NCBI GenBank assembly: GCA_021199355.1
Contig: JAJQIF010000005.1
Span: 44,181-108,180, forward strand
Length of the DNA: 64,000 bases
Reading direction: 5' to 3'
Origin: Oscillospiraceae bacterium
GTDB taxonomy: Bacteria; Bacillota; Clostridia; Oscillospirales; Ruminococcaceae
Of this stretch, positions 52,033 through 59,167 are shown piece by piece (positions within the stretch are counted from its first letter, which is position 1; the number at the start of each line of letters is the position of its first letter). A program made the position numbers and the translations under genes. The notes beneath the pieces were generated by a model. The model worked only from the letters and a program-made list of their open reading frames with translations. It made no database searches and was not told the origin of the DNA.

Positions 52033-53160
52033 TTGGATAAGATTAAAAATCTGTGGCTCAGGTTTGTCGGATTCTGTCGCGGGAACGGCGTGTCGCTGTC
52101 GGCGAAGGTCTATTTTGTCGACGCGTTGGGCGCGATGGCGCAGGGGCTTTTCTGCTCGCTCCTGATCGGCACGATTTTGGACACTCTCGGCTCTCAGCTC
52201 GGAATAGGAGCTCTCACGGCGACGGTCTTCACTCTTAACGACGTCGGCTACACCGTCGGCAAGTGCTGCTCGCTTCTGGCGGGTCCCGCGATGGCGGTCG
52301 CTATCGGAAATTCGCTGAAAGCTCCGCCCTTGGTGCTCTACTCGCTCATTCCCGTCGGCTTTGCGACGAATCAGATTGGCGGTGCGGGAGGACCCTTGGC
52401 GGTGTTCGTCACGGCTTGCATCGCCTGTGAAATCGGAAAGCTCGTCTCGAAGAAGACAAAAATCGACATTCTCGTCACTCCGCTCGTGACGGTTCTTGTG
52501 GGAGTCGGCTTGGCGGCGCTCGTTGCGGCACCGATCGGAACGGCGGCAAGCGCAGTCGGCAACCTCATCATGTGGGCGACCGAGCAGCAGCCGTTCGTAA
52601 TGGGCATCGTCGTCTCGGTTGTCGTCGGAATCTGCCTGACGCTCCCGATATCCTCGGCGGCAATCTGCGCGGCTCTCTCGCTCACCGGTCTTGCCGGAGG
52701 AGCGGCGGTTGCGGGGTGCTGTGCCAACATGGTCGGCTTTGCGGTGCTCTCGTTCAAAGAAAACCGCTGGGGCGGACTCGTCAGCCAAGGACTCGGCACA
52801 AGTATGCTCCAGATGGGGAATATCATCAAGAATCCGAGAATATGGATTCCCCCGATAGTCGCCAGTGCGATTACGGGACCGATTGCGACCTGCGTTTTCG
52901 GGCTCACGATGAACGGCGCACCCGTCAACAGCGGAATGGGCACCTGCGGTCTCTGCGGGCTCATCGGCGTCTGGACCGGTTGGGTCTCCCCGAGCGACGC
53001 CGCAATCGCGAACGGCGCCACAGCAATCACCCCGACCGCCTTCGACTGGGTCGGACTCCTGCTCGTCTGCATCGTCCTCCCGGCGGTAATCTGCTGGGCG
53101 ATGGGACTGCTTCTTCGGAAGATTGGTTGGATCAAAGAGGGCGACCTCAAGCTTGACTGA
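52033..53160 (+). CDS. PTS_EIIC_2-type membrane transporter
   Basis: 375-residue integral membrane protein with about ten helices, Gly/Ala-rich, resembling the PTS_EIIC_2 family. The start is TTG-52033, 9 nt behind AAAGGGG. It has DALGAMAQGLFCSLLIGTIL, NQIGGAGGPLAVFVTACIA and GMGTCGLCGLIGVWTGW. No IIA or IIB partner is encoded nearby. The next gene, after its own promoter, is HPr. The substrate is unknown, and the family may act without phosphotransfer. Confidence 0.85.
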   Translation: MDKIKNLWLRFVGFCRGNGVSLSAKVYFVDALGAMAQGLFCSLLIGTILDTLGSQLGIGALTATVFTLNDVGYTVGKCCSLLAGPAMAVAIGNSLKAPPLVLYSLIPVGFATNQIGGAGGPLAVFVTACIACEIGKLVSKKTKIDILVTPLVTVLVGVGLAALVAAPIGTAASAVGNLIMWATEQQPFVMGIVVSVVVGICLTLPISSAAICAALSLTGLAGGAAVAGCCANMVGFAVLSFKENRWGGLVSQGLGTSMLQMGNIIKNPRIWIPPIVASAITGPIATCVFGLTMNGAPVNSGMGTCGLCGLIGVWTGWVSPSDAAIANGATAITPTAFDWVGLLLVCIVLPAVICWAMGLLLRKIGWIKEGDLKLD

Positions 53161-53273
53161 TTTCCCCGAAAAATCGTTGGTCAACTTCACCAAAAAGCGA
53201 AATTGCCGACCCTTTTGAAACGGGCATAAAGCAGAAAATCAAGCCAAAATGAAGTTTTGGTGATATTTATCCG

Positions 53274-53302
53274 TTGACTTTCGGAAATGAAATTTGTATA
53301 CT
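53274..53302 (+). promoter_or_regulatory. Promoter of the HPr gene
   Basis: TTGACT, 17-bp spacer, TATACT, with a leader of about 100 nt. Confidence 0.7.
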
Positions 53303-53408
53303 GATAACGTAGCATATAAGAGATGCTATAGCTTCCTTGGCGGAGCTCCGCATTGAAAAAGTTGCGGTCAAAAGGCTTTGTCTATATTTGAAATGGAGAG
53401 TTATCTAT

Positions 53409-53681
53409 ATGTTCGTAAAAGATGTTGTTGTTAAGAATCAGGTTGGTCTTCACGCCCGTCCTGCCACCTTCTTCATCCAGAAGGCTAACGAGTTCAAGTC
53501 GTCCATCTGGGTTGAAAAGGAAGAGCGCAGGGTCAATGGCAAGAGCTTGCTCGGCGTGCTTTCCCTCGGTATAATCAGCGGCACGTCAATAAGAATAATT
53601 GCCGACGGCGTTGACGAGGAAGAGGCAGTCGCCGGTCTCGTAGAGCTTGTTGAAAGCGATTTCGCTGAAGAGGCAAGATAA
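53409..53681 (+). CDS. ptsH: Phosphocarrier protein HPr
   Basis: 90 residues. The PEP-dependent phosphorylation site His15 is in QVGLHARPATFF. The HPr-kinase site Ser46 is in NGKSLLGVLSLG. Both sites are present, so this is HPr rather than Crh. It starts at ATG-53409 behind GGAGAG; a longer frame upstream is leader. A strong terminator follows directly. Confidence 0.94.
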   Translation: MFVKDVVVKNQVGLHARPATFFIQKANEFKSSIWVEKEERRVNGKSLLGVLSLGIISGTSIRIIADGVDEEEAVAGLVELVESDFAEEAR

Positions 53682-53688
53682 CATGAGT

Positions 53689-53724
53689 AAAAAATCAGCT
53701 CACCGTGTGGTGGGCTGATTTTTT
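53689..53724 (+). terminator. Terminator after ptsH
   Basis: AAATCAGCTCACC, loop GTGT, GGTGGGCTGATTTTTT. The flanking A-run suggests it may also work in reverse, for the small gene at 53747. Confidence 0.88.
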
Positions 53725-53746
53725 ATTAGCAATTCGTAATGCTGAA

Positions 53747-53992
53747 TTATTGTTGTGGAACTGTTGCCGAAGTTTCACAAATAGCATGAAAATGAGTACC
53801 CACATAAATTGAGAGATTGACGAAAGCTACTGTTGCAATGCCAATTCCCACAGTTTTTCCGATGGCGGATATATTTTCGCTTTGGCATATAGTATTTATA
53901 GCATAATCAAATCCCTTAGTCACTATATTCACTGTTGTATCTGTGACTTGCTTCACTATCTCGGCTGACTGGCTAATCATTATTTCATTCAT
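53747..53992 (-). CDS. Small membrane protein of unknown function
   Basis: 81 residues. An amphipathic N-terminal part (MNEIMISQSAEIVKQVTDTT, VNIVTKGFDYAINTIC) precedes one membrane helix (about 47-64, VGIGIATVAFVNLSIYVG). GGAGGTG lies 5 nt before ATG-53992, and a promoter is at 54028-54056. It is divergent from an XRE regulator, which may control it. I do not recognise the family. Confidence 0.6.
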   Translation of the reverse strand: MNEIMISQSAEIVKQVTDTTVNIVTKGFDYAINTICQSENISAIGKTVGIGIATVAFVNLSIYVGTHFHAICETSATVPQQ

Positions 53993-54027
53993 AGGTTCAC
54001 CTCCTCTTGACTTCTTATCTGAAATCT

Positions 54028-54056
54028 ATTATAATACAAGTGCGTAGAATTTTCAA
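54028..54056 (-). promoter_or_regulatory. Promoter of the small membrane protein gene
   Basis: Minus-strand TTGAAA, 17-bp spacer, TATAAT. Confidence 0.7.
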
Positions 54057-54074
54057 GGGTAGCCCAAAATTTTC

Positions 54075-54094
54075 TTTTACCTTTTAAGGTAAAA
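54075..54094. promoter_or_regulatory. Palindromic operator candidate before the XRE gene
   Basis: TTTTACCTTTTAAGGTAAAA, a perfect 20-bp palindrome just upstream of the GGAGG ribosome site of the regulator. It is a likely autoregulatory site, also placed to affect the divergent small gene. Confidence 0.6.
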
Positions 54095-54105
54095 CAGGAG
54101 GAACT

Positions 54106-54810
54106 ATGGTTTATAACGCAGAAGAAATAGGTAAACGCATACGGGAAGAACGGTTAAAGCTCGGTTTGACGCAGAGCGAGCTCGGTGAAATACTGTTTGT
54201 CAAGGGAAAGCAGATTTCCAATTATGAGAATGGCAAGCTTTTTGTGCCAGTTGAAATGCTTGTGAATATGTGCAAGCTGTTCGATTGCGAAATGGGCTAT
54301 CTTCTATGTGAGCCGGAATATTCTGATGGTACACGTTTGGAGACGAAGATTATTGAAAGCACTGGCTTGACGGAAGAATCTCTTGCAAGCATCCGAAAAA
54401 TCACCGGAGTAGGCGAAGAATATATCGGGTTCAGGAGACTTTCTGAAGATTATCGACGAATCCTCAACCGGCTTCTGTCTTCTGAAGAATTGATTTCTAT
54501 TATAATCAGTTTGCAGGACCTTGACGACCGCTATGCCGTTATGAGCGGTAGGGAGTGGGAGCGTGCAGAAGAGGAAATCGGCAAAGAACGGCTGAATCGT
54601 GCGTATAAAAACTATACCAGCGAGATTGACTTCGAGCACGACGAAGAAGCACCGCAACTAACTGATGAAGAAGCCGCTGACTATCGCTTGTTTGATGAGT
54701 TAATCGACAAGCAAAGAGACGCAGAATACTCCGTAAAAATCTTACGGTATGAACTGTGGGAGGACTTCAATCGTTTGCTTGATGAGATGTATCCGAAAAA
54801 ATGCAACTAA
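54106..54810 (+). CDS. XRE-family transcriptional regulator
   Basis: 234 residues. The HTH at about 6-60 is IGKRIREERLKLGLTQSELG, with KGKQISNYENGKLFVPVE. The remainder (LRRLSEDYRRILNRLLSSEE, acidic and Tyr-rich to the end) is an undefined helical domain. A palindromic operator and AGGAGG precede the ATG. Its stop lies within its own terminator hairpin. Confidence 0.88.
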   Translation: MVYNAEEIGKRIREERLKLGLTQSELGEILFVKGKQISNYENGKLFVPVEMLVNMCKLFDCEMGYLLCEPEYSDGTRLETKIIESTGLTEESLASIRKITGVGEEYIGFRRLSEDYRRILNRLLSSEELISIIISLQDLDDRYAVMSGREWERAEEEIGKERLNRAYKNYTSEIDFEHDEEAPQLTDEEAADYRLFDELIDKQRDAEYSVKILRYELWEDFNRLLDEMYPKKCN

Positions 54811-54826
54811 AAGCAGTTGCATTTTT
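54797..54826 (+). terminator. Terminator overlapping the XRE stop codon
   Basis: AAAAATGCAACT, loop AAAAGC, AGTTGCATTTTT; the stop TAA is in the loop. Confidence 0.85.
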
Positions 54827-54845
54827 CTTTGTAGTGTGATATGAT
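54817..54845 (+). promoter_or_regulatory. Promoter of hicB-like/luxS
   Basis: TTGCAT, 17-bp spacer, TATGAT. The -35 is part of the preceding terminator stem. Confidence 0.55.
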
Positions 54846-54867
54846 TCTCAACAGAGGAGGGGCTTAT

Positions 54868-55209
54868 ATGAGCAATACTATGAAATACAAGGATTATGTC
54901 GGAAGTGTCGAGTTTTCCGAGAGCGACGGCGTCTTCTTCGGCAAGGTTATGGGAATCAAGGCGCTTATCTCCTATGAAGGCGAAACGGCAAAGGACCTCG
55001 TCGAGGACTTCCACGGAGCCGTCGACGATTATCTTGCGCTTTGCGAGGAGCAGGGTGTTAATCCGGAGAAGGCTTATAAGGGAAGTTTCAACGTCCGGAT
55101 TTCCCCCGAGCTTCACCGCAACGCCGCCATCTACGCCGCCGCCCACAACATGAGCCTCAATAGCTTTGTCGAGACTGCGGTAAATCATGAACTTAGAAAG
55201 AACGCATAA
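54868..55209 (+). CDS. HicB-like protein without HicA partner
   Basis: 113 residues from ATG-54868, behind AGAGGAGG. The partial RNase H-like HicB fold (YVGSVEFSESDGVFFGKVMG, EDFHGAVDDYLALCEEQG) joins a C-terminal ribbon-helix-helix domain (GSFNVRISPELHRNAAIYAA, NMSLNSFVETAVNHEL). No HicA toxin is on either side, so it is an orphan antitoxin or a stand-alone regulator. It lies 13 bp before luxS in one probable transcript. Confidence 0.87.
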   Translation: MSNTMKYKDYVGSVEFSESDGVFFGKVMGIKALISYEGETAKDLVEDFHGAVDDYLALCEEQGVNPEKAYKGSFNVRISPELHRNAAIYAAAHNMSLNSFVETAVNHELRKNA

Positions 55210-55222
55210 ACGGAGGCGCATC

Positions 55223-55681
55223 ATGCAAAAAATCGCAAGTTTTCAGGTCGACCACCGCAGGTTCGGGGTCGGGCTTTATATCTCCCGCATCGACGGGGAC
55301 ATCATCACTTATGACCTTCGGATGGTCAAGCCGAACGGCGGGCACTATGTCTCGAATCCGTCGCTCCACACCATCGAGCATCTCGTGGCGACCTATGCCC
55401 GCTCGTCCTTTATGGGCGACAAGGTAATTTATGCCGGACCGATGGGCTGTCGGACGGGGTTCTATCTTCTCCTGCGTGACGACGACAAGGAGGCGGCAAT
55501 CCGCCTTGTCAGGGAATGCCTCGAGTTCGTCAGGGATTTCGAGGGAGAAATCCCCGGCGCAACAGAGCCTGAATGCGGGAACTATCTCGAGCACGACCTC
55601 GAATCCGCCAAGAAGGACGTCCTGCCGCTCCTTGAGAGGCTCGAAGAGTATACGGTTGAGGATTTGAAATATCCGCAATAA
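55223..55681 (+). CDS. luxS: S-ribosylhomocysteine lyase LuxS
   Basis: Splits S-ribosylhomocysteine into homocysteine and the AI-2 precursor DPD in the activated methyl cycle. It has 152 residues. The metal ligands are H49 and H53 (LHTIEH) and C118 (EPECGNY). The catalytic C76 is in GPMGCRTGFYLLL. It starts at ATG-55223, behind CGGAGG. No pfs/mtn gene is adjacent. Confidence 0.96.
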   Translation: MQKIASFQVDHRRFGVGLYISRIDGDIITYDLRMVKPNGGHYVSNPSLHTIEHLVATYARSSFMGDKVIYAGPMGCRTGFYLLLRDDDKEAAIRLVRECLEFVRDFEGEIPGATEPECGNYLEHDLESAKKDVLPLLERLEEYTVEDLKYPQ

Positions 55682-55730
55682 TAAAAAAATAGCTGTTGAC
55701 AAAATAACAGCTATGAGTTATAATAATAGT

Positions 55731-55832
55731 GGTGAGAGGCTACCCGAACAGGCAATTCAGGTAGCGGTCACTCTCCCATAATACTAGACTACGAGATTAT
55801 GACCGCACTTGATTGACAAAATCAGGTGCGGT
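55731..55832 (+). ncRNA. Antisense antitoxin RNA of locus 3, with its promoter at 55696-55724
   Basis: Exact TTGACA-N17-TATAAT (55696-55724), with the -35 in the centre of ATAGCTGTT / AACAGCTAT. The RNA begins near GTGGTGAGAGGCTACCC. It contains a 5' stem (CTACCcGAA / TTCaGGTAG) and ends at the hairpin ACCGCACTTGAT / ATCAGGTGCGGT (55802-55832), shared with the opposing toxin mRNA. Confidence 0.65.
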
Positions 55833-55837
55833 TAGTT

Positions 55838-55927
55838 CTACTTTCGGTGCGAACCTATGGTGTAACCGATAGTGAAGGCTGTCATAAGCAGAGCCAAGAC
55901 GTCCAAGATTATAGAAATAATCTCCAT
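55838..55927 (-). CDS. Small hydrophobic peptide, putative type I toxin (locus 3)
   Basis: 29 residues, MEIISIILDVLALLMTAF, then TIGYTIGSHRK, a close paralogue of the locus 1 peptide. AAGGGGGTG lies 7 nt before ATG-55927. A longer in-frame extension to 56047 crosses the promoter and is rejected. The leader (TGAGAGGATGGTTGCTC) is nearly the same as in locus 1. Toxicity is inferred. Confidence 0.75.
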   Translation of the reverse strand: MEIISIILDVLALLMTAFTIGYTIGSHRK

Positions 55928-55976
55928 CAGCGTCACCCCCTTTTCAGGGAAGAGCAACCATCCTCTCACCACTGGC

Positions 55977-56005
55977 ATTATAACACATGTTTTAGCTCTT
56001 GTCAA
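55977..56005 (-). promoter_or_regulatory. Promoter of small-toxin locus 3
   Basis: Minus-strand exact TTGACA, 17-bp spacer, TATAAT. Confidence 0.85.
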
Positions 56006-56040
56006 CACAATTAGTCGCTTCTCAATTAAATGCAGATGTC

Positions 56041-56068
56041 TTGACAAATCCCCAAAATCGGCTATAAT
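56041..56068 (+). promoter_or_regulatory. Promoter of metG
   Basis: TTGACA, 16-bp spacer, TATAAT. The leader is short and shows no T-box. Confidence 0.75.
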
Positions 56069-56130
56069 ATAAGGGCAGGGCTGAAGCCCCGGGCTTTGAT
56101 GCCCGAAATTTATGAGAGGAAGGAATCATC

Positions 56131-58086
56131 ATGGACAAAAAACCGTATCTTATTACCACCGCTATTGCCTATACGTCTAAGAAGCCTCACATCGGCAACA
56201 CTTACGATGCAGTATGCGCTGATGCTCTGGCGAGGTTCAAGCGAATGCAGGGATATGACGTTTTCTTCCTTACCGGAACGGATGAGCACGGTCAGAAGAT
56301 TGAACAGCAGGCGATTTCGGAGGGCATCACCCCGAAGGAGCATGTTGACAAGGTCGCCGGCGAAGTAAAAGAGATTTACGACATGCTCGGCATCTCCTAT
56401 AACCGTTTCATAAGAACCACCGACGAAGACCACGAAAGAAACGTCCAGAAGATTTTCAAGAAATTATACGACCAGGGCGATATTTATAAGAGTGAATATG
56501 AGGGCGAGTACTGCGTCACCTGCGAGAGCTTCTACACCGAAACTCAGCTCGTTGACGGCAAGTGCCCCGACTGCGGCGGCGAAGTCAAGAAGACAAAGGA
56601 AGAAGCCTATTTCTTCAGGCTTTCGAAATATCAGAAGCAGCTCGAAGACCTCTTTGAGCAGAACCCCGAATTCATCCAGCCGGTTTCTCGCAGAAAAGAG
56701 ATGGTCAACAACTTCCTCAAGCCCGGACTTCAGGACCTCTGCGTCACCCGTTCCTCCTTCAAGTGGGGAATTCCGGTCGATTTCGACCCGAAGCACGTCG
56801 TCTATGTCTGGATTGATGCGCTGACGAACTATATTTCGGGGCTCGGTTATGACGTTGACAACCCGAGCGAGGACTACAAGAAATACTGGACGAATTGCAC
56901 CCACGTTATCGGAAAAGATATCCTAAGATTCCATTCGATTTACTGGATTGCCGAGCTGATGGCTCTGGGTCTCGAACTCCCGAAGAAAATTTTTGCGCAT
57001 CCGTGGCTTCTCTTCGGAACCGACAAGATGTCGAAGTCAAAGGGCAACGTCATCTATGCCGACGACCTCGTGAAGCGCTTCGGCGTTGACGCGACGAGAT
57101 ACTACCTCCTGAGTGAGATGCCATTCACCGCCGACGGCTCGATCTACTACGAGAACGTAATCGAGAGATACAACACGGATCTCGCGAACAACATCGGCAA
57201 CCTCGTCAACCGCACCGTCACGATGGTGAACAAGTACCAAGGCGGCGTGGTCATCGCTCCTCACGACAAGACGGAGAACGATTTCGACCTGGAAGCTTGC
57301 TGTGTTGCGGCTAAGAAGAACATGGAGGAGCATTTCGAGTCCTTCCATATTGCAGATGCGGCTAATGATTTGATTACGCTTGCACGCCGCGCAAATAAAT
57401 ACATCGACGAAAACGAGCCCTGGAAGCTTGCGAAGACCGACGAGGGTAAGAAGCGCCTCGAAACCGTTATGTACGAGCTCATCGAGACAATCCGCTTCAT
57501 CGGTGTTCTGGCGGCTCCCTTCATGCCGGAGACTTCGGAGAAGATTCTCTCGCAGATTGGGACTGATATAAATAGCTTGGAGACCCTTGACAGCTTCGGC
57601 GGCTACGTTGCCGGAAACAAGGTCGGTCAGGCGGTTCCGCTGTTCGCGAGAATCGACTCGGAGAAGGTGTTGAAAGAATTGAACGAAGAAAGAGAAAAGT
57701 TGCAGGAAGAATTAGCTAAGAAAGAAGAGCCGGAGGAAGCCGAAAAGATAGAGTTGGCTCCCGAGATTACGATAGACGACTTCATGAAGACGGAGCTGAG
57801 AGCCGCGAAGGTCACCGACTGCGTAAAACTCGAGAAGTCCAATAAGCTTCTGAAGCTCACGCTCGACGACGGCATGGGCGGCAGGCAGGTCGTCTCCGGA
57901 ATCGCCAAGTGGTACAAGCCGGAGGATTTGATTGGAAAGACGATTGTCGTTGTTGCGAACCTGAAGCCCGCCAAGCTCTGCGGAGAGATGAGCGAAGGGA
58001 TGATAGTCTGTGCCGAAATGCCCGACGGCTCGGCAAAGGTGACGTTCCTCGACGACTCGGTTCCCGCCGGAGCGAGATTAAGATAG
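56131..58086 (+). CDS. metG: Methionyl-tRNA synthetase
   Basis: Class I synthetase charging initiator and elongator tRNA-Met. It has 651 residues. The HIGH-type motif is KKPHIGNTYDAV. The zinc knuckle is CVTCESFY...CPDCGG, and the KMSKS loop is DKMSKSKGNVIYAD. A C-terminal tRNA-binding EMAPII-like domain (about 545-651) has DFMKTELRAAKVTDCVKLEK and GEMSEGMIVCAEMPDG. GAGAGGAAGG lies upstream. Confidence 0.97.
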   Translation: MDKKPYLITTAIAYTSKKPHIGNTYDAVCADALARFKRMQGYDVFFLTGTDEHGQKIEQQAISEGITPKEHVDKVAGEVKEIYDMLGISYNRFIRTTDEDHERNVQKIFKKLYDQGDIYKSEYEGEYCVTCESFYTETQLVDGKCPDCGGEVKKTKEEAYFFRLSKYQKQLEDLFEQNPEFIQPVSRRKEMVNNFLKPGLQDLCVTRSSFKWGIPVDFDPKHVVYVWIDALTNYISGLGYDVDNPSEDYKKYWTNCTHVIGKDILRFHSIYWIAELMALGLELPKKIFAHPWLLFGTDKMSKSKGNVIYADDLVKRFGVDATRYYLLSEMPFTADGSIYYENVIERYNTDLANNIGNLVNRTVTMVNKYQGGVVIAPHDKTENDFDLEACCVAAKKNMEEHFESFHIADAANDLITLARRANKYIDENEPWKLAKTDEGKKRLETVMYELIETIRFIGVLAAPFMPETSEKILSQIGTDINSLETLDSFGGYVAGNKVGQAVPLFARIDSEKVLKELNEEREKLQEELAKKEEPEEAEKIELAPEITIDDFMKTELRAAKVTDCVKLEKSNKLLKLTLDDGMGGRQVVSGIAKWYKPEDLIGKTIVVVANLKPAKLCGEMSEGMIVCAEMPDGSAKVTFLDDSVPAGARLR

Positions 58087-58150
58087 CCAGTTTCTCCTTC
58101 CCATATTTATTGAGGGGGCGCCCTTTTGCGTTATCCGGCGCCCTCCACCC

Positions 58151-58225
58151 CTGTCCGTAGCTCAGTGGATAGAGCAATACGCTCCGACCGTATGCGCGCA
58201 GGTTCGATTCCTGTCGGACAGACCA
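58151..58225 (+). tRNA. tRNA-Arg (anticodon CCG)
   Basis: 75 nt including the encoded CCA. The acceptor CTGTCCG pairs with CGGACAG. D-stem is GCTC/GAGC. The anticodon stem ATACG/CGTAT holds loop CTCCGAC, with anticodon CCG at 58184-58186. The T arm is GCAGG-TTCGATT-CCTGT. It decodes CGG. Confidence 0.95.
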
Positions 58226-58229
58226 AAAG

Positions 58230-58252
58230 AAAAGACCCCAAAGGGGTCTTTT
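58230..58252 (+). terminator. Terminator after tRNA-Arg
   Basis: AAAAGACCCC, loop AAA, GGGGTCTTTT, only 4 nt past the tRNA end. Confidence 0.85.
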
Positions 58253-58256
58253 CTTG

Positions 58257-58285
58257 TTGACAGTTGTTCTTTTATGTGTTATAAT
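58257..58285 (+). promoter_or_regulatory. Promoter of small-toxin locus 4
   Basis: Exact TTGACA, 17-bp spacer, TATAAT, immediately after the tRNA terminator. Confidence 0.85.
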
Positions 58286-58346
58286 GCGATCAGCAATCGG
58301 GGACACGCGGGCGCACTCCAGTCTGAAAAGAAGGGAGTGATGGCAA

Positions 58347-58436
58347 ATGAGTATCACAGAAGTTCTTTTGCTTCTCGACATACTTCTGACGGCTGTATCC
58401 CTAGGTTATGAAATCGGTCACGACCGAAAGAAATAA
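58347..58436 (+). CDS. Small hydrophobic peptide, putative type I toxin (locus 4)
   Basis: 29 residues, MSITEVLLLLDILLTAVSLG then YEIGHDRKK, differing from locus 2 at one residue although the DNA differs at many third positions. The leader (AGCAATCGGGGAC, CACTCCAGTCTGAAAAGAAG) and ribosome site AAGGGAG are conserved with locus 2. Toxicity is inferred. Confidence 0.75.
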   Translation: MSITEVLLLLDILLTAVSLGYEIGHDRKK

Positions 58437-58543
58437 CCGCATCTCGGTAGTCTAGTCTAAGATAGCGGCTCTTCTCAAATACATCTTATTTACGGAGACG
58501 CCTGGCATCCGAACTAGCACTTCAGATGACACTGTCCCCATTG
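58437..58543 (-). ncRNA. Antisense antitoxin RNA of locus 4, with its promoter at 58550-58578
   Basis: Minus-strand TTGACA-N17-TATAAT (58550-58578), with the -35 centred in ACAGCTATT / AATAGCTGT. The RNA would begin near AGCAATGGGGACAG and end at the CCGC...GCGG stem beside the toxin stop. CACTTCAGATGA partly repeats CACTCCAGTCTGA of the toxin leader. Confidence 0.6.
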
Positions 58544-58588
58544 CTACTTATTATAACTCACAACAGCTATTTTGTCAATAGCTGTTTT

Positions 58589-59167
58589 TTATTTTGTATA
58601 AAACGTCTGCCTCGGACCGGTATCCTGCATGAGGGTCGTCGGGTCTTTGAACTTCGTCAGATAGATAAACGTGTCATACAAATCCCCCGCACAGCCGCCG
58701 AAGTGGATGGCGAAGAGGAGAGCGACGGCAAGCTTCATGGTCGGGTCGGGAAGGGCTATCATCAGTGCAATAAACAGGATTGAGTAGACGGTGAAGGGCG
58801 CAAGAAGCGCGACCAGCGCCGTTTTTCTGTAGACGAATATCTTCGGCACGCCGCAGTATGCGACCGTCAGGGTCAGCCCGAACGTGAGCTTCTCGCCGGT
58901 CATCAGCTTGTAGGCGATGCCGTGGGTCAGCTCGTGGAGAATCGTATAGACGATGAGCAAGCCGCAGAGGATGAGCAAAAACGTGCTGTTGACGTGAATC
59001 TCCCCCATCCTTGAGATTATCACCACCAGTGGCACAGCGATAACGACCATCAGCGCCATCGCAACAATATTCAGCCACAGGCTGAACTTGCCTTTGGTCG
59101 CGTCGATGACATATGCTTCGTGGTAGCCCTCCGGGAGGGTTCTTTCAAAATTATCGGATTTCATCAT
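58589..59167 (-). CDS. DUF3267 membrane protein with HELTH zinc-protease motif
   Basis: 192 residues from tandem ATG codons at 59167/59164, which overlap the upstream stop. About four membrane helices are present. The motif HELTHG (H78, E79, H82) is like that of site-2-type or M50-like proteases, and DUF3267 proteins carry it. Substrate and activity are unknown. It is the last gene of an XRE-DUF3169-DUF3267 unit. Confidence 0.85.
   Translation of the reverse strand: MMKSDNFERTLPEGYHEAYVIDATKGKFSLWLNIVAMALMVVIAVPLVVIISRMGEIHVNSTFLLILCGLLIVYTILHELTHGIAYKLMTGEKLTFGLTLTVAYCGVPKIFVYRKTALVALLAPFTVYSILFIALMIALPDPTMKLAVALLFAIHFGGCAGDLYDTFIYLTKFKDPTTLMQDTGPRQTFYTK

Noticed and set aside
52006..53193. 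395-codon minus-strand open frame
   Set aside because: Shadow of the PTS IIC gene; its translation is Arg/Asp/Glu-rich with no domain pattern.
55928..56047. N-terminal extension of the locus 3 peptide to 69 residues
   Set aside because: It would run across the TTGACA-N17-TATAAT promoter and the untranslated leader, and the paralogue in locus 1 starts at the equivalent internal ATG.
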